Part shown: piece by piece, positions 12,597 through 23,399 of the stretch | Layout of the letters: the number at the start of each line of letters is the position of its first letter | Position numbering within the stretch: position 1 is the stretch's first letter | Assembly: GCA_003254905.1 (NCBI GenBank) | Contig: QANU01029220.1 | Coordinates: forward strand, 691,118-755,117 | Direction of reading: 5' to 3' | Length of the DNA: 64,000 bases | Source of the DNA: Nissolia schottii | Lineage: Eukaryota > Streptophyta > Magnoliopsida > Fabales > Fabaceae | Notes under the pieces: model-generated | What the model was told of the DNA's origin: nothing | What the model saw: only the letters and a program-made list of their open reading frames with translations | The model's database searches: none | Made by a program: the position numbers and the translations under genes

Positions 12597-13088
12597 CGCC
12601 CCTAAAGAGGAAAATGGAGAAATAGGGTAGTGAATTTATGAGAGTAAGAGGGGCAGTGGGGTATTTGGGAGAGTTTCGAAGGCAAAAGCAAGGAATCGTG
12701 TGCCAATGTGTAGCTAAATTTTTGTTTCATTCATTTATTAATTTCAAATATCAATCATTAATTAATTAAATAATTTTTGGGGAGCAAAAAAGTGTTGATT
12801 AGTTTATTGAATGGGGGAGTGGGAACAGAAGAAAAAAATGGTGAATTTAACGCATGGGTGTGTGGGGTTTCTGGGAAAGAGGAGAGAGAGAAAATGAGGA
12901 AGAGACAAAGGAATATGCACTGTGCGTAGAGAGAAGTGAGAATCTGAGTGCACTGGTCCTTCAATGTGAGAAGCCTCCTTCATGATTCATGACTCATTCC
13001 TTTATTTAAAATTCCTTTCCAATTAATGTGACAGGAATCTTATCAATATCATCCATTTTTTCTTTAATTTTGGAGTAATGATTAAAAT

Positions 13089-13393
13089 TAGGGCTGTCAA
13101 ACGGCCAGCTAGATTTATTTAGGTCCGACTCGTTTAACATGCGATTTAAATATGTTAGACTTATCCGAGTTTCAGTTTTTATTATTTGTGAATTGAATTT
13201 TATACTTTTTCATTTAATACCGGTAAACATGTTAATTTGCAAGTTATGTTTATTTTAACACCAAATAGGTCGATTTGACCTATGGGTCGGGCTTAAATAG
13301 ATTTTTATAATTCATAAACTGAATTTTATACAGATGGTCCGTCCATTTAACTGAGTAAATGGGTCAGACTATTGAAGTCATTTTGAAAACCTA
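13089..13393. mobile_element. Non-autonomous hAT-like element, 305 bp
   Basis: The left end reads TAGGGCTGTCAAACGG and the right end reads CATTTTGAAAACCTA, a degenerate inverted match. It is flanked by near-identical 8-bp direct repeats, attaaaat (13081-13088) and attaaaag (13394-13401), 7 of 8 matching. An 8-bp duplication and TAGGG ends are hAT features. The interior has the phrases 'gggtcgggct' and 'aaatgggtcagac' and no coding capacity. Confidence 0.6.
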
Positions 13394-13401
13394 ATTAAAA
13401 G

Positions 13402-16400
13402 AAGTAACTCATAGGATTTTAGTACTAATTGAGTTTATTTTTTATATTAATTGATTTAGAAATCTACAAAATTAACTATTGATTATTTATAATTACTGAT
13501 TTTGATTTATTACTAGATTTTACACATTTGTTTTCTTCTAACTCACACAAAAAATCTAAACTTTGATATACACTACAAATGAGCATGCACCTATATTTAC
13601 ACAGAAGTCAATTTAAATAAACTTTAAGTTAAAAACATAATATATATATAATTCAAGTAACAAGGGAGTCGATTAAAATTGACTCCCTTTGTAATGAAAA
13701 TAGTTTATTTTGGGAACAAATTTGTAATTAGTTCATTTGATGAATGTGTTATTTTGTATGCTTCATTTTGGAAATTTTCCAAAAATTAACCTAACATATG
13801 ATGATGAATAATATTTGACACTTTATGGGACAAAATGGAAAATAAAATACTAAATGTAATTCATTTCTCTTGAAAAATTTTGTCATATATTAGGTCTCCT
13901 AATCATTTCTCTTTATTTTGTTTTAAAAAACATTGACTTCAATTCAATGAACAAAATATGATTAAAAAAAGAAATGTTATAACGTACACCTCAAAAATTG
14001 ACATCTTGCATATACCACACAGAGAAACAAACATTATAAAGCAAGGAAACAAACATCACAACACATATAAACAAATATTATCAAACACATAAATATATTA
14101 AACACATTTGTGTCCATGCACGTATAAAACATATAAACAAACATTATCGAACAAATAATCGAGTAATATTAAACACACAAGTTGATGCAGAACCCCAAGG
14201 ATATAAAGATCTCGAAACCCCAACACACACTTTGATTCGAAACAAAGAATAGTATAAACATCCTCCCTACTAAAACCCCTAAGGAACTTGCCCTTAGAAA
14301 TGCAGATAATTAGGTTAAAGAGGATTCTTAACTCTTGTATATGACATAACAAGAACCAATAATACCAAATGTTGAACGCCACAATAGAGTTATCCATGGA
14401 TAAGTTCGTCATGTTCATTGAAGAACAAGAATAAGAGAAAATTCTCACATTTTATTTTTAAAATTACTCTGCTTCCTATTTCTCACTGAATAAAGGTATT
14501 TATAACCCTCTTACATTTCAAATTTAACAGAAAATAAAACAAAAAATAAACCTAATTTAAACTAAAAATAAACGTAATTTAAACTAAAGATAAACTCCAT
14601 AACAATAGACCTAAGATTGAGCTACTAAAATAAAATTAAATTTTAATACCCTAAATATTTAAAATAAATAAACAAAACGCAACTAAAATAAGATAATGAC
14701 CAAATGCATGTTGAAATCTCCATCTTGTCCTCTAATGATGGAATGTGCAATTTATTTATTAGTTTTTTTACCCCCTTGTGCATGTATCACACATGTTCAT
14801 GCACACATAAATGTCTGATGACAATGCCTATTTCTCTGTTTTATAATGTTTGTTTATCTGTTTTGTAATGTTTGTTTATTTGTGTGGTGTACACAATGCG
14901 TTAGTTTTTTAAGTGTATAAATAATATTTTTGCCATCAAAATATATTTCAATACGTAAAACAACCTTTTTAACCCGTATAAAATAATGAATTGAATGGGA
15001 AAAAATTTGATTTATTTAAAAGCAGGTTTATTTGGTTTAGCTCATTTAACCCATGACTCATGGTAGGTCAACCTGGCTAAGTTGAGTTTGATCTTAATTT
15101 TATATTTTTTATGGTTAGATTTTATAGGTGCATTTATTTATTTATTTATTTATATTTTCTTTGCCTTTCTAAATTAATTTTAAGATTTTTATTATTTTTT
15201 TAAAAATATTGGTAGGTCAACTCGTTGAACCAACTAACTTAAGTGGGTTATGACAGGTTGGTAATTTTTTGACCTATTTAGATGTTAGTTTATTTAGCTC
15301 GACCCATTTAACTAGGAATTTGTGGTGGGCTAATTCAGGTGAACCGTGTTGGCTCGTTTAGCATGTACTTATGACTTAGGAGACGTTTGGTATAAGGTAA
15401 TGTGGATAGATTACCAATAATCTTGTAATTAAATTATTCGGCAATCTACATTGACCTATTGGTTAATCCACATTACCTTCAAAGTGCTATACAATATAGA
15501 CTATTCATTATTACTTACTATTTACTATACTTGTCAAGATCTTAGTTGAAAATAAAAATTAAAGTAAAATTCACTCTTTTATTCTAATAGATGCCCAAAT
15601 TATACTCTCTTTCTCTCTATTTTAAAAATATATATCCCCCTCCCCTTAAAAATAAAAGTAAGCTACAATTTAATCATTTTCCATTTTTTTTACCAACATA
15701 CCTTCACAAATAATTTTACACATTAAAACATGTTTATTAAAATAGAACAATACAATTAATAACAATATATAAATGTTTATGTGCAATTAAATTAATTATT
15801 TCAAAAATTTTCTATTAATAAAATATTTTTAAAATAAAAAATTATAATAATTAAAAATATATTGATTATTTCCTTAACAATTAATTTAAAAACATTAATG
15901 TATGTTTTTTTATACATATTATTATTTTAGAATCACTTGCTAAAAAAATAGTTTTTTTCTTTTAAAGTTATCGTAAATTGATAATGCTTAATCATTTATT
16001 TTTTAGTAAAATAATTTTATAAAATAATTTTATATAATTATTATAATCATGTATTAATAATTTTATATTATTATTAGTCATCATTTTATTTTCATTATAT
16101 ATATAGTAATTTATGAAGGAGATATTGGTCAAAATATGAATAAAAATTAAAGTGTAGCGTACTTTCATTTGTTATAGGAGGAAAGTACAAATTTTTAAAA
16201 TAAAAATGGAGTTGTATTTTCCTTTAAAAATTATACAAATCAATTAAGGGAGAGAAAATGATCATCAAATAGGACACTAGGCAAGCGAGGGAGTGGATTT
16301 GCATGAGCCGCAAAACAGCGTGGCATCATCAGTCATTGGGTTTGACAAAGAGGAGGTGGAGGAAATCCCACTCCAAAATGAGGGAGGCCCATCATGCAAT

Positions 16401-16420
16401 TTGATTGTGTGCTTTCTCGT
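13402..16420. other. Gene-free AT-rich region
   Basis: No coding sequence is supported. About 13990-14120 has short repeated phrases (acacataaacaaacatta). About 15040-15370 has 'aactcgacccatttaac'-type repeats common in old plant transposons, but I find no matching ends. The rest is very AT-rich, with short homopolymer runs. Confidence 0.5.
15385..15490. mobile_element. Small foldback element (MITE remnant)
   Basis: AAGGTAATGTGGAT on the left (about 15395) and ATCCACATTACCTT on the right (about 15466-15479) are exact inverted repeats, extended by a weaker match gattacc / ggttaatc. The loop is short. No clear target duplication was found, so only the hairpin itself is supported. Confidence 0.45.
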
Positions 16421-16428
16421 GTATATTT

Positions 16429-16727
16429 AGGTTAATTAAGTTTTTAGTCTTTGTAATATGAAAAAATTTAATTTTAGTCCCTCATGATAAGTTTTAATTC
16501 CCGTAAAATGTGAAAATTTGATTTTGATTCTTGTGGGCGGTTGGTGATGGACGGTGATAACGTGTCAGTTAACTCGTCATTAGGGACCATTTCTACATTA
16601 CCGTCCATCACCAACCGTCCACAGGGATCAAAATCAAATTTTCACATTTTACAAAGACTAGAACTTGTCATAAGGGACTAAAACCAAACTTTTTCATATT
16701 ACAGTGACTAAAAACTTAATTAATCCT
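16429..16727. mobile_element. Foldback MITE, 299 bp, nearly palindromic
   Basis: The two halves are inverted copies almost to the centre: ttaattaagtttttagt on the left mirrors actaaaaacttaattaa on the right, and ggttggtgatggacggt mirrors accgtccatcaccaacc around a short core. The likely target duplication is gtatattt (16421-16428) and atatattt (16728-16735), 7 of 8 matching. No coding capacity. Transcription would give a long hairpin. Confidence 0.8.
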
Positions 16728-16735
16728 ATATATTT

Positions 16736-18287
16736 TATCTTCTGGAGTCCCCTTTTCCACCACTCCATATTATAATTAGAGAATGACATTTTCCACTGTC
16801 TACCAAAACAAAGGATGACATTTTGGAAGCGTGATTCATTGTCTCACCTTTCATATTTTGACTACCTGTTCAAAGTCTTGCTTCATTCAATAGGCCCACC
16901 AACCCCTTTGGTTTTTCCCATTTTGCAAGCCCGAAAATGGCGCAATTTTACTTGCCTCCACCATTCCTTTTACTCCCTTTATAGACATGGTTCTATTTCA
17001 GTTCAATTCAGATAAATCTCATTCGAAAATATTAGTCATCTAACCATATAATAACTCGTAATATAATTGACTTGAAAAATGCATAAGTAATTCACGAAAA
17101 AATGCACGAGTAAGCGTCCTACCCTAACTAGGGCACCAAGCAATTGAGTAAATGACACAGGATAAGGTATGTTGCCGTACCTAATTTTCTTCTTTAGAAA
17201 AGGATTGATAGGTGTTGGAGTATGTGCAAGCACCCAACGTTGTTGCCTGAAGATCCGTTACTAGGAGATTTGTTGCCCAAACCCAACTTTTGGTATCGTC
17301 AAGTATAGTAGTCAGTAGTAGCTAAAGACGTTTGATTAATTGTTTTTTTTTTTGTGTACATTACTAGTATATTTGCCCGCACGATGCACGACTCACACGA
17401 AAATGATATAAAATTTAGAATGAAAAATAATTTGAATTTATAATGACATCTAATAAAAAAATAATAAGATAGATAAAATAAATATTAATTAAAAGTTTTT
17501 CTGAAAAATAATATAAGACCCAAGCTATTAGACTTTGAATAAGTATAGATAAAAGAAAAATTACTTGCATACCTCATAGATCCTATTTAATGTTTTTTTT
17601 ATGAGTATTATTAGTTAATAATGCGTATCATGAGTTAATAATGCTCATAAAACACACATTAAATGTGTTTCATTAACATGCAAGTAAACAAAATATCCCA
17701 ACGGTGGTAGTAATATTTTTTTATTTTTAGGTTGTTAACAACATAATAATTTGTCTATATTTTAATTTTATTTAGACGGAGAGATTATTGCGATCTTGAA
17801 ATGCGTCGTTCAATTAATGTGCTTACCGATGGATTAGTTTGTCGGAAAGGTTGCAATTCCTAGAACATGTTGGATTAACATGTTATGAATTTACCAACAA
17901 AAATTTTCGTCAGTTAGATTTGGATATATACTTGGACAAATGTTGTTTCTGTCGCTCTCACTCTCTCTCCTCTTTTCCCTACCATTGTCCCACTGTCTTG
18001 CTACCATGTCTTTATACCCATTGCGCCTTACCCCCCGTCACCCCCACTGCCACCACCGTCGCCCCCACTACCATGCCCTCACGGCATTAAACTCTTACTG
18101 TCACCATCAAGCCACCCACCATCGCCCCCCACCATCAAGCTAGCTACCTAACCAACCACCTCCAATTTAATTGATTTTCTATTTTTGGCTTTTTATCTTA
18201 TCTCTTGTTGTTATTTGTTTGATCTATGGGTTGGGTTTAGATCTGTGAGTTAGGGCTTCTGATTTTAGTCTTTCTTTTCTTTTAAGG
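16736..18287. other. Gene-free region with old repeat fragments
   Basis: No gene is supported. The phrase tatatttgcccgcacgatgc near 17368-17387 resembles the CCCGCGCGATGCGCGG-type phrases seen near ends of some plant Helitron-like elements. About 18000-18150 is a Pro/His-coding pyrimidine-rich stretch with no credible protein. Confidence 0.4.
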
Positions 18288-19378
18288 TATGGCGGACCAG
18301 AATTCAAGTTAAGCCACCACTAACCCACTGCCATCGCCGTCATCGATTTCTCGTGTGGAACGAGTGATTGAGGAGTTGGAAAGGCACAATTTGCTGCAAG
18401 TCGAACCTCTTTGGATGCATAGGTTGAATGATGATTGGCAGTCAGATGATCGGCAGTAGGGGTGTTCATGGGTCGGGTTGGCCTATACCCGAACCGGACC
18501 CTCAACCTGAGAGACCTGATCATCTTCGGGCTGAGTTAAAACCCAGGTTTGAACTAGGCCAAAACTGACCAAAACGGATAAGGAAGATGGTGGAGGGATA
18601 TGGTGTTCACATTCGTACCATTGCATTACCAGCTGACACTGACAAAGTGAGCATAGAGGCTAGAATGGACTTTCGTTTGGAAAAGCCTATTAAGACGGAG
18701 CATTTACTTGAAGCCATCTGAAGTATACACACACATTGCAAATAGTGAAACGGTGTATGCCTTTACGGCATTCCCTATGTATATGTAGTCTGTGTTTGGA
18801 ATTAGAATTTACAAAGTGCTCTTGATTTTGTTAAAAATGATTTGATTAAAAGTGAGCATGCTAACATGACTTATGTTTAGCAACTTTTATTTTAAAAGTT
18901 ATTATGATAAAATGAATATTATTTAAATGATATTAATTAAAATCACTTTAGAATGTATAATAGGATGAGATTGCAAGAATCCAATTCCTTTAATTCTTGT
19001 GATTTCTCATAATGGGATGGGAAGGAAAAAAAATTAAAAATGCATAATAGTATAACATATGGGCAGTTGGGCCGGGCCGGGCCGGGTGGCTCGAGGCTAA
19101 ATCCGAACCCGATATAAATAAAAATTGGGTTTTTCTTAGAGTTTTTTTTAAATCGAGCCCAATTAAAATCGAGCATGATTCGGCCCGAATGCTTCGAACA
19201 GGTTCGAGTTGACGGGTCGGACCGGGTTATGAACACCCCTAATCAACAGTCGTCAATTGAGGTTTTAGGGGCTATAGAGTTGTTATCAGGTATATCATTT
19301 GGAGGAGGTAACCAATCATCATCTCAAAGCAGAGGATTGTGTTTGTTTCTCAACCTTTTGAGGTCGAGAAATCCTTGA
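18288..19378 (+). pseudogene. Decayed reading frame of unknown function, split by a hAT element
   Basis: An ATG near 18290 (MADQNSS) meets a TAA at codon 8. The same frame then runs open through RVERVIEELERHNLLQ to the transposon at 18457. After the element and one target copy it resumes in frame with SSIEVLGAIELLSGISFGG and ends at a TGA at 19378. I do not recognise the family. A second open piece inside the transposon (about 18590-18720, with TIALPADTDKVSIEAR) may be a captured fragment. Whether this was ever an expressed gene is unknown. Confidence 0.4.
18457..19241. mobile_element. Non-autonomous hAT-like element, 785 bp
   Basis: Ends are TAGGGGTGTTCATGGG and GGTTATGAACACCCCTA. Flanks are atcggcag (18449-18456) and atcaacag (19242-19249), 6 of 8 matching, as expected for an old hAT insertion. 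Sub-terminal regions are rich in gggtcggg / gggccgggccg. No transposase is visible. It interrupts the reading frame described in the surrounding entry. Confidence 0.75.
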
Positions 19379-20742
19379 TTGCCTAAGGTGGAGTTAAAAA
19401 ACACCGCCAGATGATGTACCAATTTTAAATATATTTAAATTTAATATCTGAGGGTTTAGGATATGAAATTATGTAAGAGATGATAAATAATAGTTAATGA
19501 TATTCATATTAATTTATTGTGTTTAGAAATAATTGCTTTATTAGTTTACAATATAAATAAAAAAATATGCAAAAATAAATAATTAATTTTTTTAAAAAAA
19601 ATCTAATTATCAATGATATTTTTCGTTAGTAACTCAAGCGACGAGTTAACCTGTTTTCGACACACTTGGTTGTCTATAGAAACGACAACAAATTCTAGAA
19701 TGTGTTGGCAACAACTATTGACTAGAAACTTACCAATGGATTCTGGAAGTCGGTAAACCCGAGGGTGGGTTTGGAATCCATCAGTAATATACATAAATAT
19801 GTCATAAATTTTGTCATTATTAGGTGATTTCTAGCAGTGATTTCTCATAAATTGTTTGTTTGTGTTGGACACTCATTGGACATATATTTAAAATAGAAAA
19901 TATTTTTTATCAGCTTAGACACACGCAAGATATGGCTCAAAAAGTCTCTACACATCTTTATTTATAAATAGCAAGTATTGATACATGACATATATTTAAA
20001 TCGCTTTATACATTTTAAAATGAGTTTAGAAAGTAGTGAAAATTTATAATAATACTAATTGGTCAATATCATTTCAAATTTGTTAATTTAAAAAATAATT
20101 AATTTTGCACTTGATATTAATTAGTAAAATTAGTAATACTTGTTGGAGTTTTGTAACTAACATTAAGTATGATAGTTATTAAATATAACAAATGAGTAAT
20201 AGTACAATGGACAAAACATCAACATAATTGCAAAATAAGGAACTTTTAAGAATATCAAAATAAAATTAATTAAGAGGGTGCAACATAATCACATAATTTC
20301 AAAATATCTTTGAAATTCACCATCCTCGTATATATTAAGTACTGTACTTATATGGTATAATATCTATGATAAATAAAAAACCGAAGGTTTCCATACTTTT
20401 GATTTTCGAATGCATAACATTAACAGCCTAGCCTATAACAAACTTTTGATAAAGCTCTGAATAAGTTATCTCAAAACTTCATGAAGTCAGAAGAAAAGAG
20501 TTATCCACAAAAAACCAACCTTATCACATAATTACAAAAAAAAACAAAAAAACAAAAAACTCTGAAATTTCTTTCATATTCACACACACACATGTATATA
20601 TATATCTATAGCATTTTCTGGGTAATAAAAAAAGGTTAAAATAAATCAAACTCTCGTGTGCAACTTTCGAATGCAAATTAGAAGAATAACAAGATTGATA
20701 CAAGTTTAAAAAGACAGTTATCCCCTAAATATACGGGTCACC
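19379..20742. other. Gene-free AT-rich region upstream of the MYB gene
   Basis: No coding sequence is supported. It contains short CA and TA runs near 20581-20606, and its last 500 bases should be the MYB promoter. Confidence 0.5.
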
Positions 20743-20757
20743 ACTATATATATATAA
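20743..20757 (+). promoter_or_regulatory. Probable TATA box of the MYB gene
   Basis: A ctatatatatataag stretch lies about 56-70 bases upstream of the MYB ATG at 20813. That puts a start site about 30 bases downstream, at the cacacactcc stretch near 20773-20782. Position and sequence only; no transcript evidence. Confidence 0.5.
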
Positions 20758-20812
20758 GAGCTGTGCCCTAACACACACTCCTAAAACCACAAAGCTTAGA
20801 AAGAACAATAAG

Positions 20813-22988
20813 ATGTTTCCATATCAACATCAGCCTTTCAATGACGGCGCGCCGCCGCCACCACCACCGACTACTACTCTTTCCCGTCCGTGGACACGGT
20901 TGGAGGATATGGCATTAGAGCGAGCGCTCTTAGATTACACTGGAGAGATAAAGGACAGGTGGCAGAGAATTTCAGTCGATATTTTCGGCCATAATCGTTC
21001 GCCCGAAGAATTAAAGGAACACTACTGGGATCTTGCTTTTCACGTCTTCCCAATTGAGATAGGTATGGCCGAGTTGCCTACATACTCTGAGCTGATGGCG
21101 GAGGCAGCGAATACGAACATCGGCGCAACGGGAGGAACCCGTTGGACTGAAGAGGAGCACAAGTACGTAACTACGTTCAATGGATCTGTTATTTATTTAC
21201 TTACTAGTCAATGGGTCAGATTTTAAACATATGTTATCATGTTAATAGTAATGGGCAAAATCTTCTTTTGTCTTTATTTATATTTAAATAATTATTTTGA
21301 CTCATACTTTAAAAAAAGGTTTAATTTCATCTTCTATTTATTAAGATGGGCCGGTTTGATAATTTTTTTTTTATATCTGACCATATTTAAAAAGTACAAT
21401 TAAATATAAAAAAAATAGCGATTAAACTTACTCATTTTAATAAATAAAAGACTAAATTAAATTTTCTTAAAATCATTGGTCAAAGTGATTATTTGGGTAA
21501 AAGTAGAGGACAAAAAAAGATTATACCCTAATAGCAAATACCGTTTAAATACTTATGGTGAATTATTTTTTCAATGGAATTAGAGCCAATTATTTTTGCA
21601 CAAATATGACATAAGATAATTACATATTTTTATTTGGTTGACAAGTTATTTAAATTTGATTTCACCACTCTTTTTTATTCATATGTTAATCATTATATTT
21701 AAGAGTTTTTTTCTTCTTCTTCAATGGGTTATAGGTTTGAATGATGATTAAATAATATTTTGATATTTTTTTAAAATCTAAAACATATTTTTAATATATG
21801 AACCTGATTTAAAATGATACTTATTAAATAATTTTAGGAATTTTTTTTATGAATATAATTTTTAGAACATATTTAATATGTTAGAATTTTATTAATGCTT
21901 TTTTTTTTAGTATGTTAGTTTTATGTCAATATGGACTCAACTTAATAGGTCAATACAGGTTCTTTTTAGATTCGTTATTTTTTAATTTGATATTTTTTAT
22001 TATTTTAATTTTACTCATTTTTTTTATCGTGCAAGTTATCTATACAATTAGTTTTTTAAGAGTGAGAAAACTATTTTAGTAGGGATAATTTTTGTAATTG
22101 TAATTAATTGCTACAGATAAATAATGAAATTTTGGGAGAGAAATTTAGAGGAAATAATTTTATAGAGAGAAAAAAGAGAATTTAATTATAAGATGGTGAA
22201 TTAGCGAGTGTGAGTGTTTTTTTAGCGTGAGCAATAAAATTTAAAGAGAAATAAAGATAATTTTGAAGAAAAAGAATTTGAGAGAACAAAAGAAATTTTT
22301 ATGAGAGATAATATTTAATAAAGACTTTTATATCAAGATGAAATGATTCTTTAAGTTGTCAATCATCTCCTTTATATAGATTTTTTTCATTTAAAATTTG
22401 TTGGTCATAGAAAAATTCATATCATCTTTGTCCTTTTGTTATAGGTTATTTCTTCGTGGAATCAAAAAATATGGCTGGGGTAAGTGGAAATACGTCAAGA
22501 GAGATTTCGTAACTACGAAAACTAAAGCTCAAGTTGCTAGCCATGCCCAAAAGTACGAAGAACACCAAACGGCCAAAGGGAAAGCAATAAGGAAAAGAAA
22601 AACCATCTTTGACATAACCTTAGATGACATAGATTTGGACCCTCAACCTCAACCTCTGACTCCACCACAGTTTTCAACTCAAGTACAGACTTATCCTTAT
22701 CCTATGTTGTATGCTCGTCATATCCCTAACAATTCTTTCATAGGTGAGCATAATAAGATATCTCATAAACCTCAACCCCAGACTCAGACTTATCCTCAAC
22801 CTCAGTCTCATCTTCGTCATATCCCTCATGATCTCTTTGTCAGCGAGAATAATAAAATTTCTCATCAACCTCATATGCAAATTCAACCCCAATCTCAATC
22901 TCAAGCTCAGCCCCAGCCCCAATCTCAACCTCAACCTCAACCTCAATGTCATACTCAATCCCAACCCCAATCTCAACCTCAGCCTTAA
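20813..22988 (+). CDS. DIVARICATA-type two-repeat MYB protein with Pro/Gln-rich tail
   Basis: Two exons, 20813-21162 and 22445-22988, join at K117 (CACAA|GTACGT ... TATAG|GTTATT) and encode 297 residues. The N-terminal MYB-like repeat (about 25-77, RPWTRLEDMALERAL ... DRWQRISVDIFG) and the second repeat (about 110-155, TRWTEEEHKLFLRGIKKYG ... TKAQVASHAQKYE) are in the order of DIVARICATA-like transcription factors. The family signature SHAQKYF is SHAQKYE here, losing the aromatic residue. A basic RKRKTIFDITLDDID follows, resembling the RRRSSIHDIT segment of relatives. After residue 185 the protein is Pro/Gln/Ser-rich. The reading frame ends at TAA 22986-22988 but stays open in the same frame for a further 136 residues to TGA at 23397-23399; the uninterrupted protein would be 433 residues plus the stop position. 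Either a truncated functional allele or a young pseudogene. Confidence 0.8.
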
Positions 22989-23290
22989 CCTCAATCTTAT
23001 CCTCATCATATCTCGTACGATCCCTTTATTGATGAGTGCCATTGGATTTCTCATCAGCGTCAAACTCATACTCCGACTCAGACTCATCCTCTGTCTAATA
23101 TTCGCCATATCCCTCATGATATCTTCATTGGTGAGAGTAATAAGATTTGTCATCAGCCTCAAATGCAAAATCAACCTCAACCTCAACCCCAACCCGAGCC
23201 CCAACCTCATACTCAGTCACAACCCCAGTCTCAAACACAACCTCAGCCACAACCACAACCTTATCCTCATCGACCTCTTTATGGAGAACG
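22716..23290 (+). repeat. 288-bp tandem duplication in the MYB tail
   Basis: The codons for RHIP/HHIS-type blocks fall at 22716, 22815, 23004 and 23103. Spacing is 99, 189 and 99 bases, so blocks 1+2 and 3+4 are copies 288 bases (96 codons) apart. Each pair is followed by a CCTCAA/CCCCAA hexamer-like tract encoding Pro-Gln. A partial fifth block with RISH lies near 23271. All copies keep one frame. Confidence 0.85.
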
Positions 23291-23399
23291 TAATAGAATT
23301 TCTCATTCATATTATCATGCTCCAACACCCCAATCAAAGGAAATGCAGCAGCTGACTCAAATGGTAGATCTAAACGATTTAATCCTAAGAAATGTATGA
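22989..23399 (+). other. Open frame continuing after the MYB stop codon
   Basis: The frame of MYB exon 2 continues for 136 codons after TAA 22986-22988 and ends at TGA 23397-23399. It includes the second copy of the tail duplication and a non-repetitive end, KEMQQLTQMVDLNDLILRNV. It was therefore probably the original C-terminus. Confidence 0.7.

Noticed and set aside
15020-15380. A further hAT-like element with aactcgacccatttaac wording
   Set aside because: I could not find matching ends or a target duplication.
17839-18143. His/Pro-rich overlapping ORFs
   Set aside because: They come from a cytosine-rich low-complexity stretch that is open in more than one frame.
22674-23210. 178-residue Leu/Arg-rich antisense ORF over the MYB tail
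   Set aside because: It is the reverse reading of the CCTCAA repeat; such tracts are open in several frames and the sense frame has the real domains.
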